Below, in pieces: positions 37,239 through 46,294 of a stretch of 64,000 bases of DNA. How positions within the stretch are numbered: position 1 is the stretch's first letter; every line of letters starts with the position of its first letter. The DNA is from Spirochaeta cellobiosiphila DSM 17781 (GTDB taxonomy: Bacteria; Spirochaetota; Spirochaetia; DSM-17781). The stretch lies in the NCBI RefSeq assembly GCF_000426705.1, contig NZ_KE384559.1:87538-151537 (forward strand), written 5' to 3'. The notes under the pieces were generated by a model, which worked only from the letters and a program-made list of their open reading frames with translations, searched no databases and was not told where the DNA came from. Position numbers and translations under genes: made by a program.

Positions 37239-38012
37239 ATGAATAAACAAGAAAGATTTAATGCAGAGGCCTCCTCATGGGTGAAAATGAAAGACTTGCC
37301 TTGGGCAAAGATGCGATATGAGATAAGCCATCATTTTCTGATGGAGACCATAACAGAAAAACCTCTTAAGATACTCAATGTAGGTTGTGGTGATGGGATT
37401 GAATCTCTTTTGCTAGATGATCTTAAGGCAGAGCACTTGCTAGTTGATTACTCAGAAGAGATGATAAATCAAGCGGAACAATTCTTGTCCCATGCCGGAT
37501 TCAATAGTCCTTATAAGGCTATCGTTTCTAATGTGTATGAACTGGAATCAAAGATTACTGGGAAATATGATCTGATTTTATTCCATAATGTATTGGAATA
37601 CATTGACGATCCCAAGCAAGCTATAGCTATATTAAAATCCCTTCTATCGGATAAGGGGATACTCTCTATTCGACATTTAAATCGATACACCAATATGGTT
37701 GCCCCTGCCCTCTTTCAAAATAACCTTGATATAGTGGAAAAATATTTGAAGACTCCTGAGTTTGATTCCTCCTTCGATATTACCATGATGACTTATACAG
37801 GAGAGGAAGTAGAAGAGTTTATTACACAAAACGGATTAGATTGCCTTCATCGATATGGTGTCATGTCCTTAAATAACTATATTGTTAATAATGAAATAAA
37901 GTACGAACCAGACTTTTATAATAAGCAAAAAGAATTGGAGATCTATATGGCGGATAAGTTCCCTTATTATCATATGGCTCGTTTTGGATTGTTTTATTGT
38001 AAAAAGAAATAA
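37239..38012 (+). CDS. SAM-dependent methyltransferase, CmoM/SmtA-like
   Basis: A 257-residue class I methyltransferase. Motif I is LNVGCGDG (48-55), and the acidic strand end is LLVDYSEEMI. The motif IV region DLILFHNVLEYIDDP closely resembles E. coli CmoM (SmtA). CmoM also has a comparable ending, with an aromatic block before ELE and a PY site near the C-terminus; here these are YGVMSLNNYI and ELEIYMADKFPYYHMARFG. CmoM methylates the wobble uridine modification cmo5U of tRNA. The role here is inferred. AAGGA stands before the ATG. The recQ gene follows after 13 bases on the same strand. Confidence 0.8.
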   Translation: MNKQERFNAEASSWVKMKDLPWAKMRYEISHHFLMETITEKPLKILNVGCGDGIESLLLDDLKAEHLLVDYSEEMINQAEQFLSHAGFNSPYKAIVSNVYELESKITGKYDLILFHNVLEYIDDPKQAIAILKSLLSDKGILSIRHLNRYTNMVAPALFQNNLDIVEKYLKTPEFDSSFDITMMTYTGEEVEEFITQNGLDCLHRYGVMSLNNYIVNNEIKYEPDFYNKQKELEIYMADKFPYYHMARFGLFYCKKK

Positions 38013-38025
38013 TAAAGGATAAGTT

Positions 38026-39846
38026 TTGATTGATACAAACAACACACCAGGGACCGCCCATAAGCTCCTGAAAAGCATCTTTGGCTATAGTTCTTTTCGT
38101 GATAACCAAGAGAATGTTATAGAAGCTATTACTTCGGGACGGGACGTTTTTACCTCCATGCCGACAGGGGGTGGCAAAAGTTTGTGTTATCAAATACCTG
38201 GACTTATGTTTGAAGGACTCACGGTCGTTATCAGTCCCTTAATAGCCCTAATGAAGGATCAAGTAGATGAAGCACTCAGTAAAGGGATACCAGCGGCCTT
38301 CCTCAATAGTACCTTACAGAAGGAAGAGATAAGCCAAATCTATTCTAAGCTTAATCGAAAGGAGATCAAGCTTCTCTATTTATCCCCTGAACGTTTAGCC
38401 ATTGAGGGCTACTTAGAACAGCTGGAACAGTTCAATATTAACTTCTTCGCCGTAGATGAAGCCCATTGTCTATCCGAATGGGGACATGACTTTCGTCCTG
38501 ATTACCTGATCTTATCAAGCATTCGTTCCCATTTCCCAGATGTTCCTATGGCCGCCTTCACCGCAACAGCTACGACTAAAGTCCAATCAGATATCATTCG
38601 TATACTTGGTTTAAAAGATCCTCTTGTGGTGAGAGCGTCTTTTAATCGTCAGGAATTGAATTATCAGGTTAAGCCTAAGACAGAGGTCCTGTCCCAGATA
38701 TCCGGTTTTATCAAGAATCATCCTGAAGAATCGGGGATAGTATACCGCCTGAGCCGTAAGGATGTGAGTAAGACAGCAGCTTATCTCATAGGGCAAGGCT
38801 TAAAAGCCCTCCCCTACCATGCCGGTCTTAGCAAGGAAGAAAGAAGCCAGAATCAGGAAGCTTTTAATAAGGATGAAGTGGATATCATAGTAGCGACAAC
38901 AGCCTTTGGTATGGGTATCAATAAAAACAATATCCGTTATGTCATCCATGGAGACCTCCCGAAAAGTATGGAAGGCTACTATCAGGAGACAGGGAGAGCC
39001 GGAAGAGACGGCCTTGATTCCCAATGTGTGCTCTTCTTCAGCACAGGGGACATTAGTAAGCAGCAATACTTCATCGATCAGATAGACGATCCTACAGAAC
39101 AGGTCAAGGCTAAGGATAACCTCAATCGTCTCATCCGTTATTCGACGGTTAATGTATGCCGTCGTAAGCAGATACTGGAATACTTTGATGAAGATCATAG
39201 GGGCGAATGTGGGAATTGTGACATTTGTAATGATACAACAAACAAGATAGAAGCCACCATCGATGGTCAGAAAGTTCTATCTGCCATCATTAGAACTAAT
39301 GAAGGGTTTGGCATTAACCATATCATCGATATTGTCTGGGGTGCGGATACGGAGAAAATCAGAAGCCGGAATCATCAAGAACTCAAGACCTTTGGCGTGG
39401 GGAGAGATAAAAGTAAGAAATGGTGGCGAAATATTATTACCGAGTTGATAGCCCAGCAGGCGATCTATCAGGACACAGAGAGATTTAATGTCCTCTGCCT
39501 TACCTCCTTAGGGAAGGATATTCTCTTTGGGAAAAGGGATTTCTACATTAGTGATACAGCCGTATCTCCAGAAAAAGAAGGTCTCTCCCGTAATGATCTC
39601 TTAGATAGATCAGATTTCCAGGATGATGACTTGTATAAACGCTTAAGGGATAAACGTACAGAGATAGCTCAAGAGAACCAGGTCCCTCCTTATATTGTCT
39701 TCTCTGATAAAACCCTTAAGGATATGGCACAGATAAAGCCTCAGAATGAGGAAGAGTTTCTGTTGGTATCTGGTGTTGGGGAAAAGAAGTTAGAAGTGTA
39801 TGGGCCTTTATTCCTTCCTATTATAAGGGATTATTTGGAGGAGTGA
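38026..39846 (+). CDS. recQ: ATP-dependent DNA helicase RecQ
   Basis: This 606-residue 3'-5' DNA helicase acts in recombination and fork repair. Domains: helicase with Walker A MPTGGGKSLCYQ and DEAH motif VDEAHCLSEWGHDFRPDY; a second RecA domain with QETGRAGRDG; zinc-binding Cys in VNVCRRKQ and ECGNCDIC; the RQC winged helix; and a C-terminal HRDC (EEFLLVSGVGEKKLEVYGP). The start is TTG with AAAGGA just upstream; no in-frame ATG fits better. Its last 103 bases recur at 53476-53578, so this copy is complete and lies at the edge of an inserted island. Confidence 0.95.
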   Translation: MIDTNNTPGTAHKLLKSIFGYSSFRDNQENVIEAITSGRDVFTSMPTGGGKSLCYQIPGLMFEGLTVVISPLIALMKDQVDEALSKGIPAAFLNSTLQKEEISQIYSKLNRKEIKLLYLSPERLAIEGYLEQLEQFNINFFAVDEAHCLSEWGHDFRPDYLILSSIRSHFPDVPMAAFTATATTKVQSDIIRILGLKDPLVVRASFNRQELNYQVKPKTEVLSQISGFIKNHPEESGIVYRLSRKDVSKTAAYLIGQGLKALPYHAGLSKEERSQNQEAFNKDEVDIIVATTAFGMGINKNNIRYVIHGDLPKSMEGYYQETGRAGRDGLDSQCVLFFSTGDISKQQYFIDQIDDPTEQVKAKDNLNRLIRYSTVNVCRRKQILEYFDEDHRGECGNCDICNDTTNKIEATIDGQKVLSAIIRTNEGFGINHIIDIVWGADTEKIRSRNHQELKTFGVGRDKSKKWWRNIITELIAQQAIYQDTERFNVLCLTSLGKDILFGKRDFYISDTAVSPEKEGLSRNDLLDRSDFQDDDLYKRLRDKRTEIAQENQVPPYIVFSDKTLKDMAQIKPQNEEEFLLVSGVGEKKLEVYGPLFLPIIRDYLEE

Positions 39847-39986
39847 CTTTAATTGGTAGGAATTACAATATTCATTCTTAATTCACAGTAACTAGCGCCG
39901 TTGGAGCTAATGGGAGGTGCGGCAGATTTCCCCTTCGCTTTAAATGTGGAAATTAATCGCTATTTATTTCACAGCTTCTAAATAAA

Positions 39987-41891
39987 TCAGTCATTATGAG
40001 TTATGTTTTCTCTAAGTAAATTAAGGAAAGTACTATTTCTACTCTTAGCATCATCAATAAGAGCTTTATAAGAAAGTAAGAAGAAATCAACTTGTATACG
40101 GTTAGCCTGTGAAGGGTCTTTCTCATAATCTGGTATAAATGTCTCTTGTCCATACCAATATTCATCACTGGAAAACATCTTATGATATCGGTCACTTCCA
40201 TATAGATCGCGTTTTAGACTATCGCTTAATCCTAATACCCCATAATACCAAACACGATTTATCTTACTTGGGTATTCTTCAGATAAAACTTTAGCTCTAT
40301 CAACGATTTGTTTGACTATTATAGGTAGATCATTTTTATGTGGGCTTTGTCCTTTCAATTCGATAATGACCACATCTGCGCTTTTCGTCTGTTCAGAATC
40401 TCCGTTTTTAGAAAAGACAATCGATATATCGGGTCTATCATCATTTCCTTCTCTCTCATCATCAAGACTCTTGAATAACTGCTTTATGGACTGTTCACTT
40501 AAGACAGTAGAAAAACTCATAAATTTATCATCAAACAACCAGATGTTGTTACGTTGCAGTTCAATTTCTGCATCAACATATACATCTTTTTGAGGAATAA
40601 TTACGTTATGAAGCAAAGTTTCATCATTTTCACCATTTTTCTGGAGTATATCAATTTTTCTGATCACTGTCTCTCTATGGAGAATGTATTCTGTAAGGAC
40701 TCTTGATGAAATTTTCAAAGCATTGTCAAATTGGGAATCAGATAAGTTCTGTAAATCCAGTAATGCTTTTTTATCTTTGTTATATTTTGTATGAGCATCA
40801 TCAATGAGGCGGTCCTTTCGATACAGAGTAACCCCAGTACTCTCTAAATACCCTATTAGGAATGGGTACTTTTTGTTGATCTCCCGTATAGTCTTTTTAT
40901 TTTCAGATTTAATTTCTGGGATTTTCTCTTCTACCATATTGATAATGTAAGACTTAAATATCTCTTCTATTTTTTTTAGTTTATCGTTATCAATATCAAG
41001 ACCAGATCTATCTGGTTTCGACTTAAAAATCTTTTCCTCTGAATGTAAGAGAAATATCACTCTAAAACCGGGTGGTAGTAAATCGATTATATTGACTTCA
41101 AAAGACCTACCGTCAACACTTATCGCGGTGATGATGCTTTGCTCATAGCTATTTATCGGGCTATAATCATTTTCAATCTTATACAGTATTTTAGTCTTGG
41201 GATTAGCAATATCAAAAAGTTCCTTCCCAGATAAATCAATATCCCTCGTATCAAAAGTGGGGAAATCAGTAGAAGATAGTTTCACATCATTACTGACTAA
41301 ATCATCTTCACCTTCTTGTTCATCTCGTATCGTTATTACTACATCTTTCCCTTTTTGTTTGAGGGTATAAAATTCAGATAAGAATTTTGCAAATAGAAAA
41401 GACCTTACATAGTGAACATCAATAAACTTACTATCATGAATCTTCTGATGAATAAGTCGTTTGTACATCAGCTCTGTTCGAGAAATTTGTTGAGAACTTT
41501 TTTCTTCCTTATATAAGTCTGGTGCACTTTTCGGATTAAAATCATCTGTAAAATTAATGTCTCTCTTCAACCATTCACCGTTAAACTGATAGGTACTACT
41601 TATTTTAACTTCACCGTAGTACATTAGATAAACAACACGACCAAGTCCCTTATGTTCAATATCAGCCTTCTTCCCTAAAACAGAAAATCGGTTGAAACTA
41701 CTTTGGTTAAAACCAGTTCCATTATCAATAATGGTAAGCTCAGCATCGCTAATCTTCTTCTTTTTTTTGATAATGATATCTATTTTGTCAGCACCAGCAT
41801 CTAATGAGTTCTTAACGGCTTCTTCATAAATATTCATGAAATTAGGGTTTCGATATAGATAGCTCTTCAAGTGGGATAATTCAGATTCCAT
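39987..41891 (-). CDS. GHKL ATPase with C-terminal nuclease-like domain
   Basis: A 634-residue protein, last in the operon. The N-terminal 200 residues are a GHKL (Hsp90/MutL-type) ATPase: N-box YEEAVKNSLDAGADKI (Glu24 region), G1 IDNGTGF (55-61) and G2 HKGLGR (80-85). Residues 200-480 are helical and unrecognised. From about 440 to the end the sequence fits a PD-(D/E)XK nuclease: RPDISIVF with Asp488, then DVVIIELKG with Glu511 and Lys513. GGAAAGGAG stands before the ATG, 31 bases after the Res stop. A MORC-like or MutL-like clamp with nuclease is the likely design. Activity is inferred from motifs only. Confidence 0.75.
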   Translation of the reverse strand: MESELSHLKSYLYRNPNFMNIYEEAVKNSLDAGADKIDIIIKKKKKISDAELTIIDNGTGFNQSSFNRFSVLGKKADIEHKGLGRVVYLMYYGEVKISSTYQFNGEWLKRDINFTDDFNPKSAPDLYKEEKSSQQISRTELMYKRLIHQKIHDSKFIDVHYVRSFLFAKFLSEFYTLKQKGKDVVITIRDEQEGEDDLVSNDVKLSSTDFPTFDTRDIDLSGKELFDIANPKTKILYKIENDYSPINSYEQSIITAISVDGRSFEVNIIDLLPPGFRVIFLLHSEEKIFKSKPDRSGLDIDNDKLKKIEEIFKSYIINMVEEKIPEIKSENKKTIREINKKYPFLIGYLESTGVTLYRKDRLIDDAHTKYNKDKKALLDLQNLSDSQFDNALKISSRVLTEYILHRETVIRKIDILQKNGENDETLLHNVIIPQKDVYVDAEIELQRNNIWLFDDKFMSFSTVLSEQSIKQLFKSLDDEREGNDDRPDISIVFSKNGDSEQTKSADVVIIELKGQSPHKNDLPIIVKQIVDRAKVLSEEYPSKINRVWYYGVLGLSDSLKRDLYGSDRYHKMFSSDEYWYGQETFIPDYEKDPSQANRIQVDFFLLSYKALIDDAKSRNSTFLNLLRENITHND

Positions 41892-41922
41892 TTCAACTCC
41901 TTTCCATAAATATCATCTTGAT

Positions 41923-44637
41923 TTACAGTCCTACCTCATACTGCTCAGCTAATGTCATAAATCCCATCTGCATTGTGATTTTGTCATGCGGGATGAGAAT
42001 ATACTTCCAAGGCTTCTCCCCATGCTCCGCATTATACTCAGTCGCATGTTTACAGTACTGGATAGCTGCCTTGGCTTTATCCTGAACATCAGCAGTTTGA
42101 ATATCCTTCTCGGCCTTAACCTCAATGAGATAAATACAATCACCAGTCTCAACTACGAAGTCTGGCTCATACTGCTTAGGATTAAGAACTCCCCATGTGA
42201 TATTGAACTGGTGAGGTGCCGGTCTCAGCCATTTCAGAACAGGACTTCCTGCTTCCTCTTCCAGGATGAATGCGAAGTCCTTCTCACTCTTAGAATCGAA
42301 CTTAAGTAGAGAATGGCAACTCTTCTTAAAACCATTAAAAACACAGCTTTTAATCCTTGAGGCTGGTTCTATTGTCTCAGAATAGAGATGGACTTTATCA
42401 GCTGCAATCTTACTCATGTTATGGGGTCGTATTTCAGAAAAACTCGTAGAAATCTCAGTTCTAAAACCCTTTGCGGTAAGAAAGAAATGAGGCTTCATCT
42501 GAGTATAGATAAACTCTGCTATATTCTTCTTCCGGTTCCAGATGATATTGTCGACGGCTTCCTGGTCACGACCTTCTTTGATGCTATCGAGAGCCTGACC
42601 TGATAATTTGTACAGAAGGTCGGCATGTTCATCATAATCCACTTCATTGTAGTTGATGAGTTCGTTGACTATGATATCCCGATGGTCTGAAACATCCCGG
42701 TGCCTACCTCCCTTAAGAAGTAGCTTAATTCCTTCTTTCCGGGTTAAAACTTTTTCTTGTAAGTCTTCCGATATCTCGCTTAACCTCAGATTTTGAGTAT
42801 CCAGGTCGAAGTCTCTGAAACCTACCTCGAAATCTTCTTCTGGGACAATCGAAATACGGGGAATCTTAATTGAGCTGGTGATCTCATGTTCATAGACCCG
42901 CTGAATAGCCACTTTTACCTGCTCAACAATCTCTTCTCGATTGTCAAAAAGCTCCTTCTGGTCTCGGCTATCCATTTCCCTAAGGACCCGTTCAACAATT
43001 GCTTGAGTGACTTGTTCTTTTTTAAGGTCCTCAGCTTTATGGATTGTATTCTGAGTATGTAAGTAAGTTGAAACCTTTCTGACTAAATCTACCTCGACAA
43101 AGACTCTCTTTCGTTTTTCTTCCTGACTAATATCAGCTTCTTCAATAGCCTTTGCTGTCTCATCAAGTTCTTCATTTAATGAGTTGCCAGCTGTAATAAC
43201 TTCTTGATGTCCTTCAAGTTCTAAATCACCCATATCAACAATCTGCGTGGTGTTGATGAGAGAATCCGGTTTATTGGCCTCTTCAATAATCGCCTGGAAT
43301 TTATCATGGGAAACAATATAGAGCTTATCCATTGCATCATCATTCATTCTCTTTCCGAACGGAAGGCGTAAACCACGACCAATCGTCTGCTCTGTAAGGG
43401 TTGCGGATGCAGATGTTCTCAAAGGGATGATTGTATAGAGATTGGTGACATCCCATCCCTCTTTCAACATATTTACGTGAATTACTATCTCTATTGAATT
43501 GTCAGGATCTTCTACATTAAGAAGCTGCTGGATATTTTCATCCTTTTCAGAACCTCGCTGATTAGAATGGATTTCCATAACCTTATCGGCATAATACCCA
43601 TCAAAGAAGTTTTGCTGTTTTATTAAATCCATTAGCTGACCGGCATGAGTAGTGTCTTTAGCAACAACCAAAACAAACGGTTTAACTCGTGGGAGGTTGT
43701 TATTCCGGCAGTAGATATCTATTTCCGGTTTAACATTCTCATGAATACGGATTCCATCTTCAAGTTTAATCCTATCTAATTCCTCAGGAGTATGCTGTGA
43801 TGGGTCAAAATCCTTTCGGGTAACAACAGCTGGTTCTTTGACATACCCATCCTTCATTGCCCTACCAAGAGGATAATCAAATACCACATTCTTGAACTTA
43901 ATAGCATTTGACCCCTGTTGTGTCTGAGGAGTGGCAGTAAGTTCAAGACCAAGGATAGGATTGAGCTCATTAAGTACAGCCATTCCTCTATCAGCACGGT
44001 AATGATGAGATTCATCCATAATCAGCACCAAATCTTTTAAGCCCATCAGGTACTGGAAGTAGGATTCTCCCAGATATTCAGATAGGCGTTTCATCTTGGG
44101 CTCTTTACCACTTCTGGTTTCAGCGTTGAGCTTTGAGATGTTAAAAATGTTGATATTGATAGTTTCCATACCTTCAAACTCTTGAGCATACCTGGTCTGA
44201 TCCACAATCTTGGTATTGTAATTATCTCCGGTGATTATTCTGGGAGGGTTCTGGGCAAAATCAGCAATCCCTTTGAAGACATATTTCTCACAAGCCGGAT
44301 TGGAAAGGTCTTCAATCAGCTTATTGTAAACAGTAAGGTTTGGAGCAAGAACGAAGAAGTTAGAGATACCACTTTCGATAGCAAGATAAGAAATGAAGGC
44401 GCCCATAAGCCTGGTCTTACCTACACCTGTAGCAAGAGCAAAACAGATGGAAGGGAAATCCCGTTCAAAGTTAGTACAGGTACCGAATTTATCATGCACA
44501 TGTTCCAAAAGAGCATTTAAGTCGGGCGATTTTGAGAGCTCCATTTCATCAAGTATATTTGCAAGAATTTCAAGGCTTTTTGCCTGTGGAGTTCTTAGAG
44601 AAAGCCGTTGTGTAATCATCTGTGCTGTTTTATTCAT
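41923..44637 (-). CDS. Type III restriction enzyme, Res subunit
   Basis: This 904-residue helicase-nuclease has the type III Res layout. Walker A is ATGVGKTR (69-76), motif II is MDESHH (207-212), and motif VI is TIGRGLRLPFGKR. Residues from 823 hold the PD-(D/E)XK nuclease (EPDFVV with Asp826, then LIEVKA with Glu839 and Lys841). In such systems Res needs Mod for site recognition and cuts after ATP-driven contact of sites. The start overlaps the Mod stop by 8 bases, so both are made together. It is complete and looks active. Confidence 0.9.
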   Translation of the reverse strand: MNKTAQMITQRLSLRTPQAKSLEILANILDEMELSKSPDLNALLEHVHDKFGTCTNFERDFPSICFALATGVGKTRLMGAFISYLAIESGISNFFVLAPNLTVYNKLIEDLSNPACEKYVFKGIADFAQNPPRIITGDNYNTKIVDQTRYAQEFEGMETININIFNISKLNAETRSGKEPKMKRLSEYLGESYFQYLMGLKDLVLIMDESHHYRADRGMAVLNELNPILGLELTATPQTQQGSNAIKFKNVVFDYPLGRAMKDGYVKEPAVVTRKDFDPSQHTPEELDRIKLEDGIRIHENVKPEIDIYCRNNNLPRVKPFVLVVAKDTTHAGQLMDLIKQQNFFDGYYADKVMEIHSNQRGSEKDENIQQLLNVEDPDNSIEIVIHVNMLKEGWDVTNLYTIIPLRTSASATLTEQTIGRGLRLPFGKRMNDDAMDKLYIVSHDKFQAIIEEANKPDSLINTTQIVDMGDLELEGHQEVITAGNSLNEELDETAKAIEEADISQEEKRKRVFVEVDLVRKVSTYLHTQNTIHKAEDLKKEQVTQAIVERVLREMDSRDQKELFDNREEIVEQVKVAIQRVYEHEITSSIKIPRISIVPEEDFEVGFRDFDLDTQNLRLSEISEDLQEKVLTRKEGIKLLLKGGRHRDVSDHRDIIVNELINYNEVDYDEHADLLYKLSGQALDSIKEGRDQEAVDNIIWNRKKNIAEFIYTQMKPHFFLTAKGFRTEISTSFSEIRPHNMSKIAADKVHLYSETIEPASRIKSCVFNGFKKSCHSLLKFDSKSEKDFAFILEEEAGSPVLKWLRPAPHQFNITWGVLNPKQYEPDFVVETGDCIYLIEVKAEKDIQTADVQDKAKAAIQYCKHATEYNAEHGEKPWKYILIPHDKITMQMGFMTLAEQYEVGL

Positions 44638-46291
44638 TGTCTCCCTCCAAGTCGAAAAGTTCAGCCTGACCAGCTACATATTTGGGTTTTGGTTCAGTAA
44701 CTGAATCTGGAAAATTCTCTTCATTATCATCAATCGGGATGTTGATAATGTTGAGGGAGTAATCATCCTTACCAAACTCACATTTTCCCATAAGCATTTT
44801 GGGAATTTTCTTTATAGTGATGTTGGGAAAGTGAGAATCATTAGCATTGAATGCTTTACAGCATATCAGAAGGGATTCTCCTTCCTTCATCTGAGAATGA
44901 ATGTATTCAACATGCTCCTGAGTCAGAAACTCTGTTGTTGTAAAGATGAAGTCTTGCTCAGTACTTTGACCTTGCTTCCAGTAGATATCTGAGTCAGGGC
45001 TATACCTAAACCCTTCCTGTTTTGCCATTGCAGCAGCAAGCATATCCGCATTGTACTCTTGGTTTATTACCCAATTCCCGTAATTATCTTTATTTAGAAG
45101 ACTGGGAGCAAGTGAATAGAACTTATATCCACCTCCACCTTTCCAAACCACTGATTTAGATATACCTCCTTGATCTTCACCAGAAACAACCATATCCATA
45201 CGAGGTTTACAATGAGTTAAACAATGTTCTCCAAGCTCAATCCCGATCCATTTTCTTTCCATTTTATGAGCAACAGCTGAAGTGGTACCAGAACCGAGGA
45301 ATGAATCCAGTACTAAATCTCCGGGGTTTGATGCAATCTGTAACACTCTCTCAATCAATCGTTCAGGTTTTGGCGTTGAAAATGGATCTTTATCATTGAA
45401 TACAAGAGATTCTTTTCTTGCTTCTTGGTTATTACCTACATCTTGATGAAGCCAAACAGTAGTAGGTATTTGCCCCTTCATAGAGATTGATTTAAAGTTT
45501 TTAAATCTTGGAACACTATTTGTTCCGTTCTTACCCCAGTACACTAAATCATTTAATACATTCTCTTGGTGCCTTTCTTGATTATATCTCCAGACCGCAG
45601 TTTCCTTAGGCCAGATTTCTTCTCCTGTATTAGGATTCGTTATCGGATAGTATAGGTTAGGTCGTTCGTCCTTATTCTTATTACATGTATAGTCAACAGA
45701 AATCCATGATCCCCGTGGGTCATTATCGATATTCTTTCGAGTTTTACTTGTTTTCGAATCAATAGGAATCCGGTTAGGATACCAGTTTAACTTGTCCTTT
45801 GCGAAAACTAAAATATGGTCATGCATATCACTCAACCATTTCGCATCATTCTGTGGTGAGAATTTTTTTTGCCAAATAACATTCGCAATAAAGTTAGATC
45901 GACCAAATACCTCATCACAAAGAATTTTTAAATAATGACTTTCATCATCATCAATTGAAATCCAAATTGACCCTTCATTCGAAAGCAAATTTCTTAGTAG
46001 GATTAGTCTGTCACGCATTAAATTAAGCCAAACAGAATGTTCTAAACCATCATCATAATGAGCAAAAGCAGAACCAGTATTATAAGGGGGATCGATAAAA
46101 ACACATTTTATATGACCAGCGTATTCTTGCTCCAACGCTTTCAATGCAAGCAGATTATCACCATGGATAAGCATATTATCTGTTTCCGAAACTCCATACG
46201 ATTTTTCCGGGTCTTCTATCAAGATTCTCGGTTCCAGTTTCGGTCGAGTATTCTTTCCAATCCATGTAAGTTCTAATCGCTGTTTTCCCAT
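44630..46291 (-). CDS. Type III DNA methyltransferase, Mod subunit
   Basis: This 553-residue beta-class adenine-N6 methyltransferase sets the DNA sequence recognised by Res. The catalytic motif IV is IDPPYNTGS (66-74), and motif I follows far later, VLDSFLGSGTTSAV (327-340). That order is the beta type used by Mod proteins. The variable region between them (about 145-310) is the likely target recognition domain. Mod is usually 600 or more residues, so this is a short version. AGAGGAT precedes the ATG; 3 bases separate it from the SNF2 gene. Methylation protects host DNA. Confidence 0.9.
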   Translation of the reverse strand: MGKQRLELTWIGKNTRPKLEPRILIEDPEKSYGVSETDNMLIHGDNLLALKALEQEYAGHIKCVFIDPPYNTGSAFAHYDDGLEHSVWLNLMRDRLILLRNLLSNEGSIWISIDDDESHYLKILCDEVFGRSNFIANVIWQKKFSPQNDAKWLSDMHDHILVFAKDKLNWYPNRIPIDSKTSKTRKNIDNDPRGSWISVDYTCNKNKDERPNLYYPITNPNTGEEIWPKETAVWRYNQERHQENVLNDLVYWGKNGTNSVPRFKNFKSISMKGQIPTTVWLHQDVGNNQEARKESLVFNDKDPFSTPKPERLIERVLQIASNPGDLVLDSFLGSGTTSAVAHKMERKWIGIELGEHCLTHCKPRMDMVVSGEDQGGISKSVVWKGGGGYKFYSLAPSLLNKDNYGNWVINQEYNADMLAAAMAKQEGFRYSPDSDIYWKQGQSTEQDFIFTTTEFLTQEHVEYIHSQMKEGESLLICCKAFNANDSHFPNITIKKIPKMLMGKCEFGKDDYSLNIINIPIDDNEENFPDSVTEPKPKYVAGQAELFDLEGDNE

Positions 46292-46294
46292 ATT

